From: Plasmodium relictum
Taxonomy: Eukaryota > Apicomplexa > Aconoidasida > Haemosporida > Plasmodiidae
NCBI RefSeq assembly: GCF_900005765.1
Contig: NC_041685.1
Location: forward strand, 372,001-436,000
DNA: 64,000 nucleotides
Direction of reading: 5' to 3'
Part shown: one piece after another, positions 10,414 through 23,600 of the stretch
Layout: each line of letters opens with the position of its first letter
How positions within the stretch are numbered: position 1 is the first letter of the stretch
Made by a program: the position numbers and the translations under genes
The notes under the pieces: model-generated
What the model was told of the DNA's origin: nothing
Seen by the model: only the letters and a program-made list of their open reading frames with translations
Database searches by the model: none

Positions 10414-13400
10414 ATGAGTTTGAGTCAGCTTTCTAACAGAAGAGAAACTAGTAAAAGGAAAAAAAAAATTGTAACATATGAGTCGAGAAAAGAGAAAATT
10501 AATAAAGAAAAAAATTTTGAGAATTACACAAATATCAGGATTAATAGAAGTGAAACTCCCTACTGGAATAAAAAAAATTATTATGAAATTGAAAAATGTA
10601 TAATGAATTACGAAAATTTTAATTTAATAAAAAAAAATTTTTTTGAGGTTCCAGCACATAGTAGTAGTACACCTACTTTAAATGAAATAAAATTAGAATA
10701 TCCCAACAATATGCAAAAAAAAAAAAAAAACCTTAAAAAGATGAATGAAAAAAGTGAGTTTAAAAAAAATATTAGTAAAAATGTTAGGAAAAGAAGAAAT
10801 TTACAAAATGAAAAAAGAACGTATTCGATTAATAAATATAAAGAAAAAAAAAAAAAAGGTTGCATAAAAAGTGGTGATATAAGTTCAAATAATAAATATG
10901 AAGATTACTGTAATAATCCTGATTATAAAATTCATGGAGAGTATCATGATGAATGTAATTATGATTATATAAAAAATGATAGTAAAACAACAATTTTTGA
11001 GGAAAATTTAAAAAAAAAAGTGTATACTTGTGATATACATCTCCTATTTAATAATTTTTGTCAGTTTTTTAATTGTAACAGTAACCAAGAATCTATAAAT
11101 GATGAGACACTTAAATCAGAATTAACGATAGATTCAAATAATTCTAAAACAAATGATTTATTTTGTAAAAATGAATTATATCTTGAATGGGGGCATATAA
11201 ATTCTCCAGGGAATTCAACAGATGTAAGTAAAAAGGATAGTATTATATGCTTCAATGAGTCTGACAATAATAAATGTTCTGAGTATAAAAAAAAATATAT
11301 TAATTTAGAAAACATAAAAATAAATAATAGCACTACTGAAAATTATGAAAATTCCTTAATGGACATGCCTTTTGCTAAAACAAATGATTATGATACTATT
11401 AATGAAATGGTAACAGGGGATAATACAAAAAATGAAGGAAATTTTAAAAAAGAAAGCATCAGTAAAATTTTAAGAGATGAAAATAGTGAAAATGAAGAGA
11501 AAAGAAATAGTAATGGGAATTTAACTACTTACTATGATAATATAAGCAACTTAGATATGCCATCATTATTAACAAAAGAAATAAATAACAAAATAAATTA
11601 TCTTGCTAACATTGATAAAAATGTTGTATTTATTCAAATTCAAAATTTTTCTCAAAAAATTGACGAATATATTTCTGACGAAAGAATTTTTAGAGCACAA
11701 AAACTAATTGATCATGTAAAAAAATACACAGAATATTATATTAACTATTTTAAAAAATCAAATGAAAAGGATGTTGTAGAAAAATTATTAAAATATTATG
11801 ATGAAAACTGCATGGACAAAAATATTAAATATAATATTAACAATTTAAAAGTTAATATTATTCTTTATTTTTTAAATTTTTTTCGTTTAAATGAAATGTC
11901 AAGTATATTAAATCATTATTGTTATTATTTTTCTATAGATACAATGAATAGCATGGCCTCAGATACCGTTAGTGACCCAAATGAAAATAATAATATATCA
12001 AAATACTACGAGGATAATATGAATCCAAAAACTTTATATTCTTGTGCTAATTCTGATTTGGGTATACCTTGGAAGTCAATAAAATGTTTTAGCTTGCCAG
12101 GAAGTGGAAATGTATCTAAAATAAATAGCAATATAAATAATAATAATAATAATAGTCATAGTAATGAAAATATTAATAATAATGGCAATTATAGTAATGA
12201 AAATATTAGTAATAATAGTAATGAAAATATTAATTTTAATAATAGTAGTAGTAATAATAATAATAATAATAATAATAATATTAATAATAATGGCAATTAT
12301 AGTAATGAAAATATTAATAATAATAATAATAGCAATCATAGTAATGAAAATATTAGTAATAATAGTAATGAAAATATTAATATTAATAATAGTAGTAGTA
12401 ATAATAATAATAATAATGAAAATATGAATAATAGCATAAACAATAATAATAATAATAGAGATAATAAAGTTATTATAGATAAAATATATCATCAGCAATA
12501 CATTACATCCAATATTATAACTAGCAACACTTTGGAGAACGAACAAAGCATAGATCACCAAAATATAAATATAAAAAATAACAATCAACGTCATATGGTA
12601 AAGATAATACAAAAATATTCCAAAAGATTCAAGAATTTTAGAAAAGCAAAACAAAACAAAGAAGGATGGATAAAGGAAAACGAAAAATATCTTGATATGT
12701 GGCATAGAGTAGATAATGAGAATAATATTTCTGTACATGTTAGAGCTAAATTGCCATATGAAGTTAATAGAATATTATCTATTTTAAATGAAACAGAATT
12801 AAGTATAAATTGGGCTCCTTTTTTAACATCAGCAAAAAAAATAAAGCATTTATCAAGAGCAAGCTCAATTATTACTCAGTTATATGAATATCCAATTATT
12901 GGAAAAAAAGAATCTTTAATGTATTGCTTAGGTAAAATAAATAAATACAAATATACATATATAAATTAATATTTTGAAGAATGATTTATCATTAAATTAT
13001 TTAATTGACATTTATTTAACATAAATAAATATTAACTATTAAAATTTTCATATATTTTTTATTTCAATTATTTATAGGTGCTAATTCTTTAGAAGAATTA
13101 GGATGTATTATATTATGTTGCAAAGCTCCTCCAGAACTTGACAAAGATATTTTATTTTATGAAAATATATGTGAAAAAATAAAAATAAATAAATATGAGG
13201 AAATAATAAAAGTTAATGATGTTCCAACAAAATCCCAAAAAAGTTATAAAGAAGTGACATTCTTTAATTATAGATTACCTGATCCTATACCGAAAATAGA
13301 CAGACAAAAAGCAGCTGACTTGTGTTTTTTATTATATCCATTAAACAATGGAAATTCAACAGTTCTTGAATTATTTTTACACTTCGAAAATGAATTTAAA

Positions 13401-13640
13401 TATACACCTATTAAAATGGTTACATATTTCATTAAAAAAATTGTTAAAAATATGTATGAAAATATTATTAAATCTTGTAAAAATTATGAACATATATATT
13501 CTGACTTCTTAAAAAAAAATTCAGAATTTTATGTTTGGCTAGATGATCAAATTAAAAAATTTTTGAAAAGTAAACGTAACACAAAACTAATAGATTCAAT
13601 AAGTCTCGAAAGTTATAATGATCAAGAAAATAATGAATAA
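10414..13640 (+). CDS. START-domain (StAR-related lipid transfer) protein, two exons
   Basis: Exon 1 is 10414-12931 and exon 2 is 13078-13640. The GT..AG intron interrupts a Gly codon in '...YCLG|ANSLEELGC', giving 1026 aa. The first 550 residues are Lys/Asn-rich and not conserved in appearance. A long Asn/Ser run follows (about residues 569-682). From about residue 745 the protein changes character: EGWIKENEKYLDMWHR, VRAKLPYEVNRIL, NWAPFLTSAKKI, then in exon 2 CCKAPPELDK and a C-terminal YFIKKIVKNM helix. This resembles the START lipid-binding fold found in several Plasmodium proteins, where it may carry phospholipids between membranes. I see no signal peptide or transmembrane span. The START call rests on pattern only; an alignment could shift it. 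Confidence 0.65.
12119..12465 (+). repeat. AAT/AGT trinucleotide array encoding poly-Asn/Ser
   Basis: Interrupted AAT repeats with AGT and GAA variants encode Asn-rich units such as 'SNENINNN' within the START-domain protein, in a region predicted to be disordered. Long antisense and shifted-frame ORFs here are by-products of the repeat. Confidence 0.9.
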
Positions 13641-15640
13641 TTTAATTTTAAAAAAATTATAATATAATGAAGAAAAAATAATTATATAAAATTATTTCGT
13701 TTATGCATATGTAATTAAAACGTTTAATCTATAATCAATAATTTTTATGAAAAATTTAAAAAATATAAAAATTTAATAATATTCCATTTTGATTAATATA
13801 TTTTATTTAGTTTTTATTATAAACTTCTGTATATATATATTTATACCAATATATTTTTTTGTTAATTTTTCAATTTCTGTTGAATTAATTCTATAATATT
13901 CAATTATAACTAATTTTTATTTTCATTTTTGTGTTATTTTTTCTGTCTACAATATGAAAATATTATATTTATCAAAAAATATTATTGTATTTATTATTTT
14001 ATTTTTTATGTAAGATTATAGTTATATATAATAAATAATTTATACAGCAATATAAAAAACATCAGTCTATGAAAATGCTTATATCAACAAAAGAAAAAAC
14101 TCATATATATATATATTTACAAGTATGCCAACCTATAATATTTCATAAATTCATGAATTTTTTATTTTAATTTATTTTTTTGTTATTTTATTATTTTTTT
14201 TTTTTTTTTTTTTGTAATTAATAGCATTTACAATGTTTTTTTAAAAAATATGCAAACAATTTTGATTGCATTTTTTTAGAAATGTAGATACACCCTTGTA
14301 TTTTATATTATTTTATTTTATTTAAATTAATTTGCATATTTCATGAAGGCTTTTTTTTTAATCATTTCATAGAGTTTTATCAATTATTATTTATATTATA
14401 TATACATTTATTTATATAAAAAAGGTATATTAATGTCTTATTTTTTTTATATTAATAAATTTTATAGAAATATATTACAAAATTATTATTAAAAATTTTA
14501 ATTCATTGTGTTAAATAATTATATACATTTGCATATATATATTATATATCAGAACAAATTTTTATTAATGTAAGTAAAAATTGCATTTAAAATTTTTTTT
14601 TATAATATTTTAAAAATATTTTATTATTTTTATATAATATTGTAAAAATTAAAAATTTACTTTATGTAATAATTTTTTTATATTTTTAATTTTTCGGGAA
14701 TACATTAAGTAGAATAAAATAAAATTTTTGAATATTTTTTACTTTTTTTTTATTTTTTATTTTATCTTTTACAAAGTATTTATATATTAAAGGATAATAT
14801 TTATGTATAATATCTTTTTATATTTTTTTTTGTAAAATTTAAAAAATATAAGTGAAAAAAAAAAGGTATTTTTTTTTTTTTTAATAATTTAGAAATTTTA
14901 ACATTATAAAAATTTTTAAGATTCTATGTTTAATATTATTTTTTTAATAAATATGCTTGTTGCACAAGGTTTTATGATTGTTTCTTTCTTTTATTTAAAT
15001 TTAACCATTTAAAAATTACATTATATATATAACATGAACATCTGTATTGTATAATAAATAAAAAATATTCTCCAAAAATTTCAAGAAAAATGTATTTAAA
15101 AGTAAATTTTTAAACATATATAAAATTTAATTAAATATATCAGATAAATTGTGTTATAGCTGTAATATGCAACATATCTTTTTTCATTTTTTTTTCTTTA
15201 TTCAGTAGCTTTTTATATTTTTAAGTATAATTTTAAAATAATACATAAAATAACATATAGAGCAAAGGGATATAAATATTATTAATAAATATTTAAACAA
15301 AGAAAATAGGAAATGAATTAATATGTAAATCAAGAAAATAAACGGATCTTATTTATAATTATAAAAATTTAATATAATTTACTTAAGAAGATTGTTACAA
15401 AAATAAAAGCCTTTTCTTTTATTTATAATAATTTAAGAATTGTATTATTTTTTAATAAAAAATTGAATCTATTTTTATCAAGTATTAAAGAAATTAATAC
15501 ATTATTCTTCAGTAAAGTTTCCATTCTAAAATATAATAAGATATTTGTTTTTTCTTTTTTTATATATATAAGAAATCCGGAAAAATTAGTTGTCAATTTT
15601 TCTAAAATAAAAGGTATATAATATTATAATAATAATAAAA
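13641..15640. other. Intergenic region, no gene seen
   Basis: About 2 kb of extreme AT content with poly-T runs. The longest suggestive frame is 33 codons from an ATG near 14069 (+), without supporting splice context. It probably holds the 3' UTR of the START gene and the promoter of the next. Confidence 0.55.
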
Positions 15641-16255
15641 ATGGCCGATAAAATATGTCACAAATTAATTAATGAAAATTTAAAAACTTTATGTGAAAAT
15701 ACATTAGTAAATAAAAGTGATTACGAAAAAAAAAATGAAAATTTTAATAACTTCAATATAAATTGTTCTTCAAAATGCGAAGAATTGTGTAATAATATAA
15801 ATGAACGACTACAGAAAATAAAAGATATTGTGCATCTAAGATCAACTAGACCAAATGTAATTTTAATAGACACCTTGAAGTATATTAAAGAATATATAAA
15901 AGAAATAGAAAAATATATAGAAGTTTTTAATAATGTTATATATGAAGAAAACAGAGCATATTCTTATATTGAAGATATATATAGTGCTTTGAATAATCAA
16001 AATCAAAATGTTCAAAAAATATATCATATATGTAGTAAAAATATTGTAATAACGAAAAATAACAATGAACTAGTCTTACAAAAACCTCAAAGTTACTTTT
16101 CTCTTTCTTCCAAATTTGTTAATAATTTATTAAGTATATGTAAAGAACGAAATGGAAATACAAATGAAAGTAATAATGAAAATCAGGACGATATTAAAAG
16201 TGAGGATAATAATAAAACCGAAAATGAAAATAAGAATGAAAATTATTTAAATTAA
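15641..16255 (+). CDS. Conserved-looking small coiled-coil protein of unknown function
   Basis: 204 aa, single exon, ATG preceded by an A-rich Plasmodium-style start context. The middle (about residues 55-130) is dense in heptad-like Leu/Ile/Lys/Glu spacing, with segments such as NINERLQKIKDIVHL and YIKEYIKEIEKYIEV, so probably helical or coiled coil. The last 40 residues are an acidic Asn/Glu tail. No signal peptide, transmembrane span or catalytic motif is visible. Four cysteines lie in the first 50 residues but without a zinc-finger spacing. It is on the same strand as its neighbours but separated by kilobases, so independently transcribed. I do not recognise it; a structural, centrosomal or kinetochore-type role would be a guess. 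Confidence 0.7.
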   Translation: MADKICHKLINENLKTLCENTLVNKSDYEKKNENFNNFNINCSSKCEELCNNINERLQKIKDIVHLRSTRPNVILIDTLKYIKEYIKEIEKYIEVFNNVIYEENRAYSYIEDIYSALNNQNQNVQKIYHICSKNIVITKNNNELVLQKPQSYFSLSSKFVNNLLSICKERNGNTNESNNENQDDIKSEDNNKTENENKNENYLN

Positions 16256-16898
16256 AGATCATTGGAAAAAAGAATAAATCATTCAATAGATTAAGCAAAT
16301 ATAACATATAAAAATTAAAGTGATATAGTATTTTTCATTTATCATATTTGGCATTTATTTTAAAATATTCTATATATATAGTTTGTTTGCCTTCATAATT
16401 TTAGGTAAAATATTGAAAAATAATAGCTATTTTTTGTTTTATAAATTTTTGTTCATTAATAATAATAATGGAAAGTGTTAAATATTATTATTTAAAGGTT
16501 TTTTCCTTTTTTATTTATACAGTATATATATATATTTTTTTTTTCTTTTTTTTTGTATTAATTTTTTGTAAACATTTACTACCATGTTTTTAAATTTTAT
16601 TTGTTAAAAAAAATACGTATATAAATAAAATTATAATAAAAAAAAATAGATATAAACGTATATTTTTTTTTTTTTTTATTAATACTAAAATTATTTTTTT
16701 TAAAATAAGAAAAAATAATTATTAATAAGTAGAAATAACAAGAAAGAAAAAAATTTATTACTGGAATAGTATGTACAATTTATTTCATATTTTCTAAGAA
16801 AATTTTTTCCTTTTAATACTTAAACTATTTATTTTTATGCTTTTAGTATTTCTACAATTAAGATTAATATCTTTTTCAAAATATTTTACACATTTTTT

Positions 16899-16905
16899 TG
16901 CATGC
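16899..16905. promoter_or_regulatory. TGCATGC motif, candidate ApiAP2 site
   Basis: Core TGCATGC about 790 bases upstream of the CRMP1 ATG. It matches the published AP2-Sp/AP2-EXP core. Function is inferred. Confidence 0.4.
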
Positions 16906-17284
16906 TCCCTTTTATACATTTTTTCATTTTGATATATTAGTTCATATAAAGAACAAAACAGTTTTTTTTTTTTATTTTATTTCTAGTGAAATTTAAGGAT
17001 GAAATTAAACTACATAAACATTATTTACTTTGGTAAAATAGGTGACTATATAAAATTAAAATAAATGATTACTTTTTTTTTTTTTTTTTTTCTCTTAATA
17101 TGAATTTTTGTTAAAAAAGGAAAAATATGAAAACAATATCTTAATTTTAATTATAATTTATAATTAAGGTTAAAATACTCCGTTTTAAAAAAATATATAT
17201 ATATAATTATGGAACAAATTTTATTTTTTTCAATTCCCCATTTTAATTTTAAACATTTTTTTAAAAAAAGTTGTCTACTGTTGT

Positions 17285-17292
17285 TGCATGCA
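17285..17292. promoter_or_regulatory. TGCATGCA palindrome, candidate ApiAP2 site for CRMP1
   Basis: Perfect 8-base palindrome about 400 bases upstream of the CRMP1 ATG, within a small island of higher GC. AP2-Sp, a sporozoite activator, binds TGCATG, and CRMP1 acts in sporozoites in P. berghei, so motif and gene fit. Binding itself is not shown. Confidence 0.5.
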
Positions 17293-17695
17293 GTTCTTTT
17301 GAGGTAGAAAAAAAAAAAGACTTAAAGATAATCTACAGTATATTTTGCTTTTTTTTTGTTAACATTTCATTTTTCTTTTTTTGCCTTCAAATGATGAAAC
17401 AAAAAAAGAGATGAAATAATTATATATAAAAGAAAAATATATATATATAATTTTTAATTGTTTAATTTTATAATATTAATACAAAATTATTTTAAATAAA
17501 TTCAATAAATTTTTAGTTCTACAAGTCAAAAGAGCACGCTCTGTTATAGATTTGTCTATTTTTTTTTTTTTTCTTTTCTTTTAAATTGTTCTTATTTTAA
17601 ATTTTTAATTGGGAAGAGGGAAAAAAAAAAAAAGAAAGATAAAATGAAATAGTGATTATTATTAAAATGAATATATTTTATTATTTACCAATAAA

Positions 17696-20600
17696 ATGTC
17701 TATAAATTATAAGAATATATTCATAATTGTTTTGTCCTTTAGTATATTAAAATATAAGAATGAGAAAAATAATATAAATTTTTTTAAGAAGAATTACATG
17801 AGATATGAAGAAAATAAATATATTTTTAAGCAAAAAGAAAAACCTTTTAAGATTAACGAGGTAAAATTCTATAAAAATAGATTTAATAATAAACATTTAA
17901 GTAGATTAAAAAATCTTAGTAATGAAAATATATTTATTGTAAAAAATAAAAGTGGAGAATTGAAAAAAATAAATAGAAAAAAAAGATTTAAGAGAAATTT
18001 TATTAATTCCTTTATACAACCTCATTTTTCTAAGTCAAAAGTCAATTTATATAGTTCTTTACAAATTCTAATTGATCAGTATTGCTATCCTTACGTGGCA
18101 CGTTGTATAGGAATGTATACCAAATGCTTATGTGTTAAGGAGACAGATATAGATAAAACGATATATTCCGGTACATGCTTAAATAATTGTGGCTCTATTT
18201 CGGAATGTTATGGATATCCAAAAAATTTACAAAAGATTATTCCACAATCCTTTATTGATAATAAAAAAATTTTAACTTGCGTTTCCTCACGTCTTCAGAG
18301 AAAATTAAATAACGGTTGCGGAAAAAATAAAGTATTTAGATATAATAATAGAAAAGGATATTGTATTCCATACGATTTATTAGACTTTAAGAAATCAGGT
18401 AAGTATTGCTATAATAATAATAAAGAAATAACGTCATGCTGGGGTTATTTTAAAGATACTTGTAACAATGTAGATGATTATGGTGTGGGTAACAACCTTT
18501 ATTTTTATTCTATTATACAAAATTCTTGCAATGAACATATAGAAGGAAATGGAGAATCATATGTAGGGTGTCAAGATATGTCTATTACTCAAAGAAAATG
18601 TATACATTGGAATTTTTTAAATGTATCAGAATTATTGGGTACGCATTATGGGCACAATTATTGTCGAAATCCTGAAAGTTTAGAGACTATTTACTGTTTT
18701 GTTAAAAAGGGGGGTTTTGTTGTGAGGGAATTTTGTACACCAAAAAAAGACACAATTTTGAATGATATTATTTACTCAGAAAAATCGATTTCTACTTTTG
18801 ATATAACAATGAAAAATGTATCTGATTTTCGTATAATGTTCATGAGGAACAATTGCAATACACCATTCACCGATACTAATAATCCAAATAAAAATATTGT
18901 ATATGAAAAAACAAATTATATTTACCATGAAGTAGATGGCGAAATTGCACTAACAATTACTTTTAAATATTTTCAATTTGATTATAAATATATTTCTTTC
19001 AATAATTTATCTATTTGTGCGTGCTATAAAGATTATTATTCTGATATAAATATTAGTTGCACACCAAACACTTATAAAAAAAAAGTTGGAACTTTTATAT
19101 ATTCTAATTCATTTTTTGGGAAAAATAGTAATGTGTTCCATATAGATAAAAATAAGTATTTCACTCTTAATATAAATGGTGATAGTCTTAGAAGCGAAAC
19201 ATACATTTCTAGTGGGAATTATTCATATGAATGCAACTCTTTATTTCTTATGTATAATTATCAAGATGAATTAAGTGATTTATTAAATACAGATATTAAT
19301 AAAAAAATACAAAAAGTGTATCCTCCATTGAATTCTTCAAAAAAGGTTTCTTTTATCTATGGATATTCTGATAAAGCTTTAAAATTAGAAACTTTAATCA
19401 AAAGAAACGTTTCATACTTATTAACTATTGATAATCTTAGTTATATTTCTTCTCAAAGACTGACTAATTTAAAAGATGGAAATAATTTAATTTGTATAAA
19501 ATATAATTTAAATGGTTATAAATCATTTTATTATGCTGGAAAAATAATATATAATTATGGAAACTCTTCAGAAGCTAAATATCTTTTGAAAAATGATAAA
19601 TCATATTATGATAACTTTACATATATAAAAAGATTTCCTAGTTATAGAGGTTTTCATTATTTTTCATTTAGTGATGATAGTTGTGAAATTGATGATCCCC
19701 TTTTATCAAATGAAAGAATTCTGCATACGTCAGAAGAAACTAACATAAGTAGGATAAAAAAATATTATTCTTTATATCCGTATAATCATATTAAGAATTA
19801 TTTTAAAGTTTATGGGAGAAATATGAGTTTTTCTCCTAATGATAATGGGTTGTTTTATATTTTAGTTAAAGGCATCGACATAAAAGGACCAGTAAATTAC
19901 TTATGTGAAAGAGATGATCAATTTAAACATCCAAGTGCTGTATCCTTAGTTAATTTTTCAGATTTCTTTTCTGTATCATTTAAAGAATTTGCACATTATT
20001 TTGAAGTTTACAGTATTCCAACAAATATACATAATACATACTTAAGCGGTATATATTATAACTTTATTTCAAATTTTTTTTACCTTAGAGAGTTATTAAG
20101 TAGTTATCACAAAGCAAAAATATTATCTACATGGGCTCATGAAAGTGATAATTATATATCATTATGGTTCATTTCAACCAATGTTCTAACTCCTTTTTTT
20201 TTAATAAAATATCAGATAAATTCACCAAGTTTTGCCTTCGCTGATTTTGTGATCATTTCAGAATCTGTAATATCTCTCAACTTTTACATTTTTAGTAAAA
20301 GAAATCGCACTATCAAGAAGTATAATACAGATAATTTTTTTAAACTTAACTTGATAAAAGAAGAATATTATTTAGGATTACAAGGAGTAGTGAGTATAGA
20401 AAAATTTTCTCATAATAATAAACCTTATTTTTTATTACTATTTAAATACAGTGAGCTTGCCATATTAGACAGTGATTTAGAAGAAGTTCATATTATTAAA
20501 GAAAAAGAAAAGCATGTAGATTCTAAACCTATAAAAGTTCAATGTTTAGATATGACAAATATAATGTGTTTTATTTTATATAGATATCATCAAATTTTAT

Positions 20601-23600
20601 GGTTTAGTTTATATTTTAATTTTCAAAGTCCATCTTTTAGTTCATTAACGTCAAGTATTTTCGAAGAAAACAATTTATACACTGATTCTACTAATAATTT
20701 AAATAACTATAATGCTACTGAAAAAAAAAGTATAAGTACGTTAAAATCTAGAAGTGTTTATTCTACGCATAGAGATAAGCATAATAAAAGTAGACAGTTA
20801 AAAAGATCATCATCACCTCCAAAAAAAAAAAAAAGTGCAGCAACGATACTAATGAAATATATATATATATACATAGAACATGATAAAGAAGTACTACTAG
20901 AAACTCCAAATGACATAACAGTAATAAGTAAGTTAAACGAATATATTATCTACGTATCTTTTAAAGAATCTAACAAATTACATATTTATTCAACTGATAG
21001 AATTGAAAAAACAATTGAATATTATAAGTTTATAAAAAATGAGGATTTATCCCATTATAATATTAATTATATTTTTAGTTATTTTTTTGTGGATAAAAAT
21101 TTTATAAACTTCTTTGTGACTAAGGAAGAGGAGAACTATGCTATATGTTCTTTTGTCCATGAAAATTCAAGTAGAACAGTAGTAATTTATAAGCCAAAAG
21201 AATGGTATATATATAATAAAAATATTGAATTAAAACCTATTATTAAAGGGGATAAACGGCAAATTAAACATTTCAGTATACAATATGACAATGATTTACA
21301 AGATCAGAATATTATCATTTATAAAAAAAGTGGAATAATTCAAATTCATTTCAATAAAATCAAAAGTATGAATGTAAAGTTGAAAGTGATAATGTATGGG
21401 TTATTTCAAATATATGAAACCTATGTTACTTTTAATATAATATGTGATTCAGGAAAATATTATAAAAATAATGGATGCCATCCATGCGAGAGAGGATATT
21501 ATAATAATTTAAAAGAAATAAAAAAAAATATAATATATTTTACAAGATGTGTACCTTGTGAAGAAAATAAAACCACTTCATTAGAAATAGCAACAAATAA
21601 AAACGAATGCTTATGTGATTTGGGATATGAATACGTAAAAAATCCAAATAATCCTAGTAATTATATTTGTTCTCCTTGTCCTAAAGGAAAATATAAAAAT
21701 ACTGTATCAAATGAGCTTTGTCAAGGAAATGGCTGCAAAGAAAATTCTACTTCGTTTATCACAGGAGCAAAAAGTGAATTAGAAATTAGATGTTTATGTA
21801 ATGCAGGATATTATTTAAGTTATAATTCTTCAGGCTTAGAGTTTTGCCAAAAATGTTTGCCTGATTATTTTTGCCCAGGAAGCTTAGTAGGAATACAAAA
21901 ATGTCCACCATATAATAAAACAATTCCTGATAGCACAACCAATTCTGTATCTATGAATAGCTGCTTTTGTAAAAAGGGATATGAACCAATTGATATGAAC
22001 AGAAGGAAAATAAAAGGATCTAGAGATGGACATTACTACAAACTTTTTTTTAATAAATATCATTATTTACAACATCAAATAAACCCTCAGCATATTTGTA
22101 TGGAATGTAATATAGGATATTATAAGGACACTATATCTTTTAAACCATGTGAAAAATGCCCAAAAAATTCTACAAGCAAAGCATATGGTTCTACTAGCAT
22201 AAAAAAATGCGATTCGTGCTATAGTGGGTATTATAAAAAATTGAATGAAGGTTGCTCAAAATGCTTACCTAATCATTTTTGTGTTGGCAGCTTTCCTAAA
22301 AATGATTTAGTTCAGTATACAGGTGATGCAGTAATTTGCCCTAATAATTCTATTACTATACCACCATATGAAAAGAACGCCTCTTTCAAAAATTGCTTAT
22401 GTGTAGAAGGATATATTAAAAATTCTCAAGAATCTTACAACTTAGATGAACACTGTAAGCCAGTACCCTTAAATTTTTATAAAGATACTATATCCAATGA
22501 TTTGGGAAAATCTTGCCCTTTAAATAGTATCACTTTGATAGTGGGGGCAAAATCAATTGATGAATGTATATGTAATAAAGGGTATTATTATAATGTAACC
22601 AAGAAGGAATGCGAAGAATGTCCAATAGGATATTACTGCCCAGAAAAAAGTTTAAAAAATAAATTTATGAAACCCCAAAAATGTCCAAATAATTCTGGAA
22701 ACATTAAGAAAGGACTACATGAACTAAGAAATTGCGAATGCAATTTCGGTTATGCTCCAAATATGTATATAAATAAATTGCTTAATAATCAATCATTTAA
22801 AGAAAATGAAAAAAGGCTTTTATCTTCCTTTAAAAAATTTGCAAATGAGCCGAATAAGAAAAATATAAAAAATTTTAAAAATTATATTGCTTCTAAAAGG
22901 AATAATAATTTTGTAAATAAAAAAAAAAATGAAAACCATTTTGATTCTAATAAACTATTATTGTGTATTAAATGCCCTCCCTCAACCTATAAATCAGTTA
23001 TATCAAATGAACCATGTGATCCATGCCCTAAAAATTCTAGTACATTGGAATCTTTCAATAAATCCGATGTTTTTTTTTGTTTGTGTAATCCGGGATATTA
23101 TTTAGATCAACAAACCTGTAAGCCATGCTCTTTTAGTAATTTTTATTGTGCAGGAGAAAAAATATATATAATAACTGAAGATATGCATAATGAAATAATA
23201 AATGATATTAGAAAAAATATCTCTGAATTTAAAGGTACAAATAAAAATGCTTTTATTAATTCTATTATTGATAAATATGATGAAAAAATTTCAGATTTTA
23301 ATATAAAATATGATTTTAAAAATGGAAATCCTTTTGATTTATATAGTTCTAGTAAAACATTATCTACCATTCAAAACTACAGTGAAAGAATAAGACTATC
23401 AAGTAAAAAAAACCTGGAATCTTTAAATGAGAAAAAAAATAATGAAGATTTAAAAAATATTTTAAAAAATTTTTTTCATAAAGACCATAAAAATATTATA
23501 TATGCAAAATATCAAAAAATCATAAAATGCCAAAAAAATACAGTAATTCCTTTAGGTGTAGATTCTTCTTATACTTTTGATGATTGTAAATGTGCTAAAG

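Larger units (their letters stand above)
16256..17695. promoter_or_regulatory. Promoter region of CRMP1
   Basis: A 1.4 kb AT-rich spacer upstream of the giant CRMP gene. It holds two TGCATG-core motifs (16899 and 17285) and poly-T tracts. No gene is visible. Confidence 0.5.

Noticed and set aside
13641-15640. Possible centromere because of extreme AT content over 2 kb
   Set aside because: Composition is in the normal range for intergenic Plasmodium DNA. I saw no internal repeat block of the kind described in P. falciparum centromeres.
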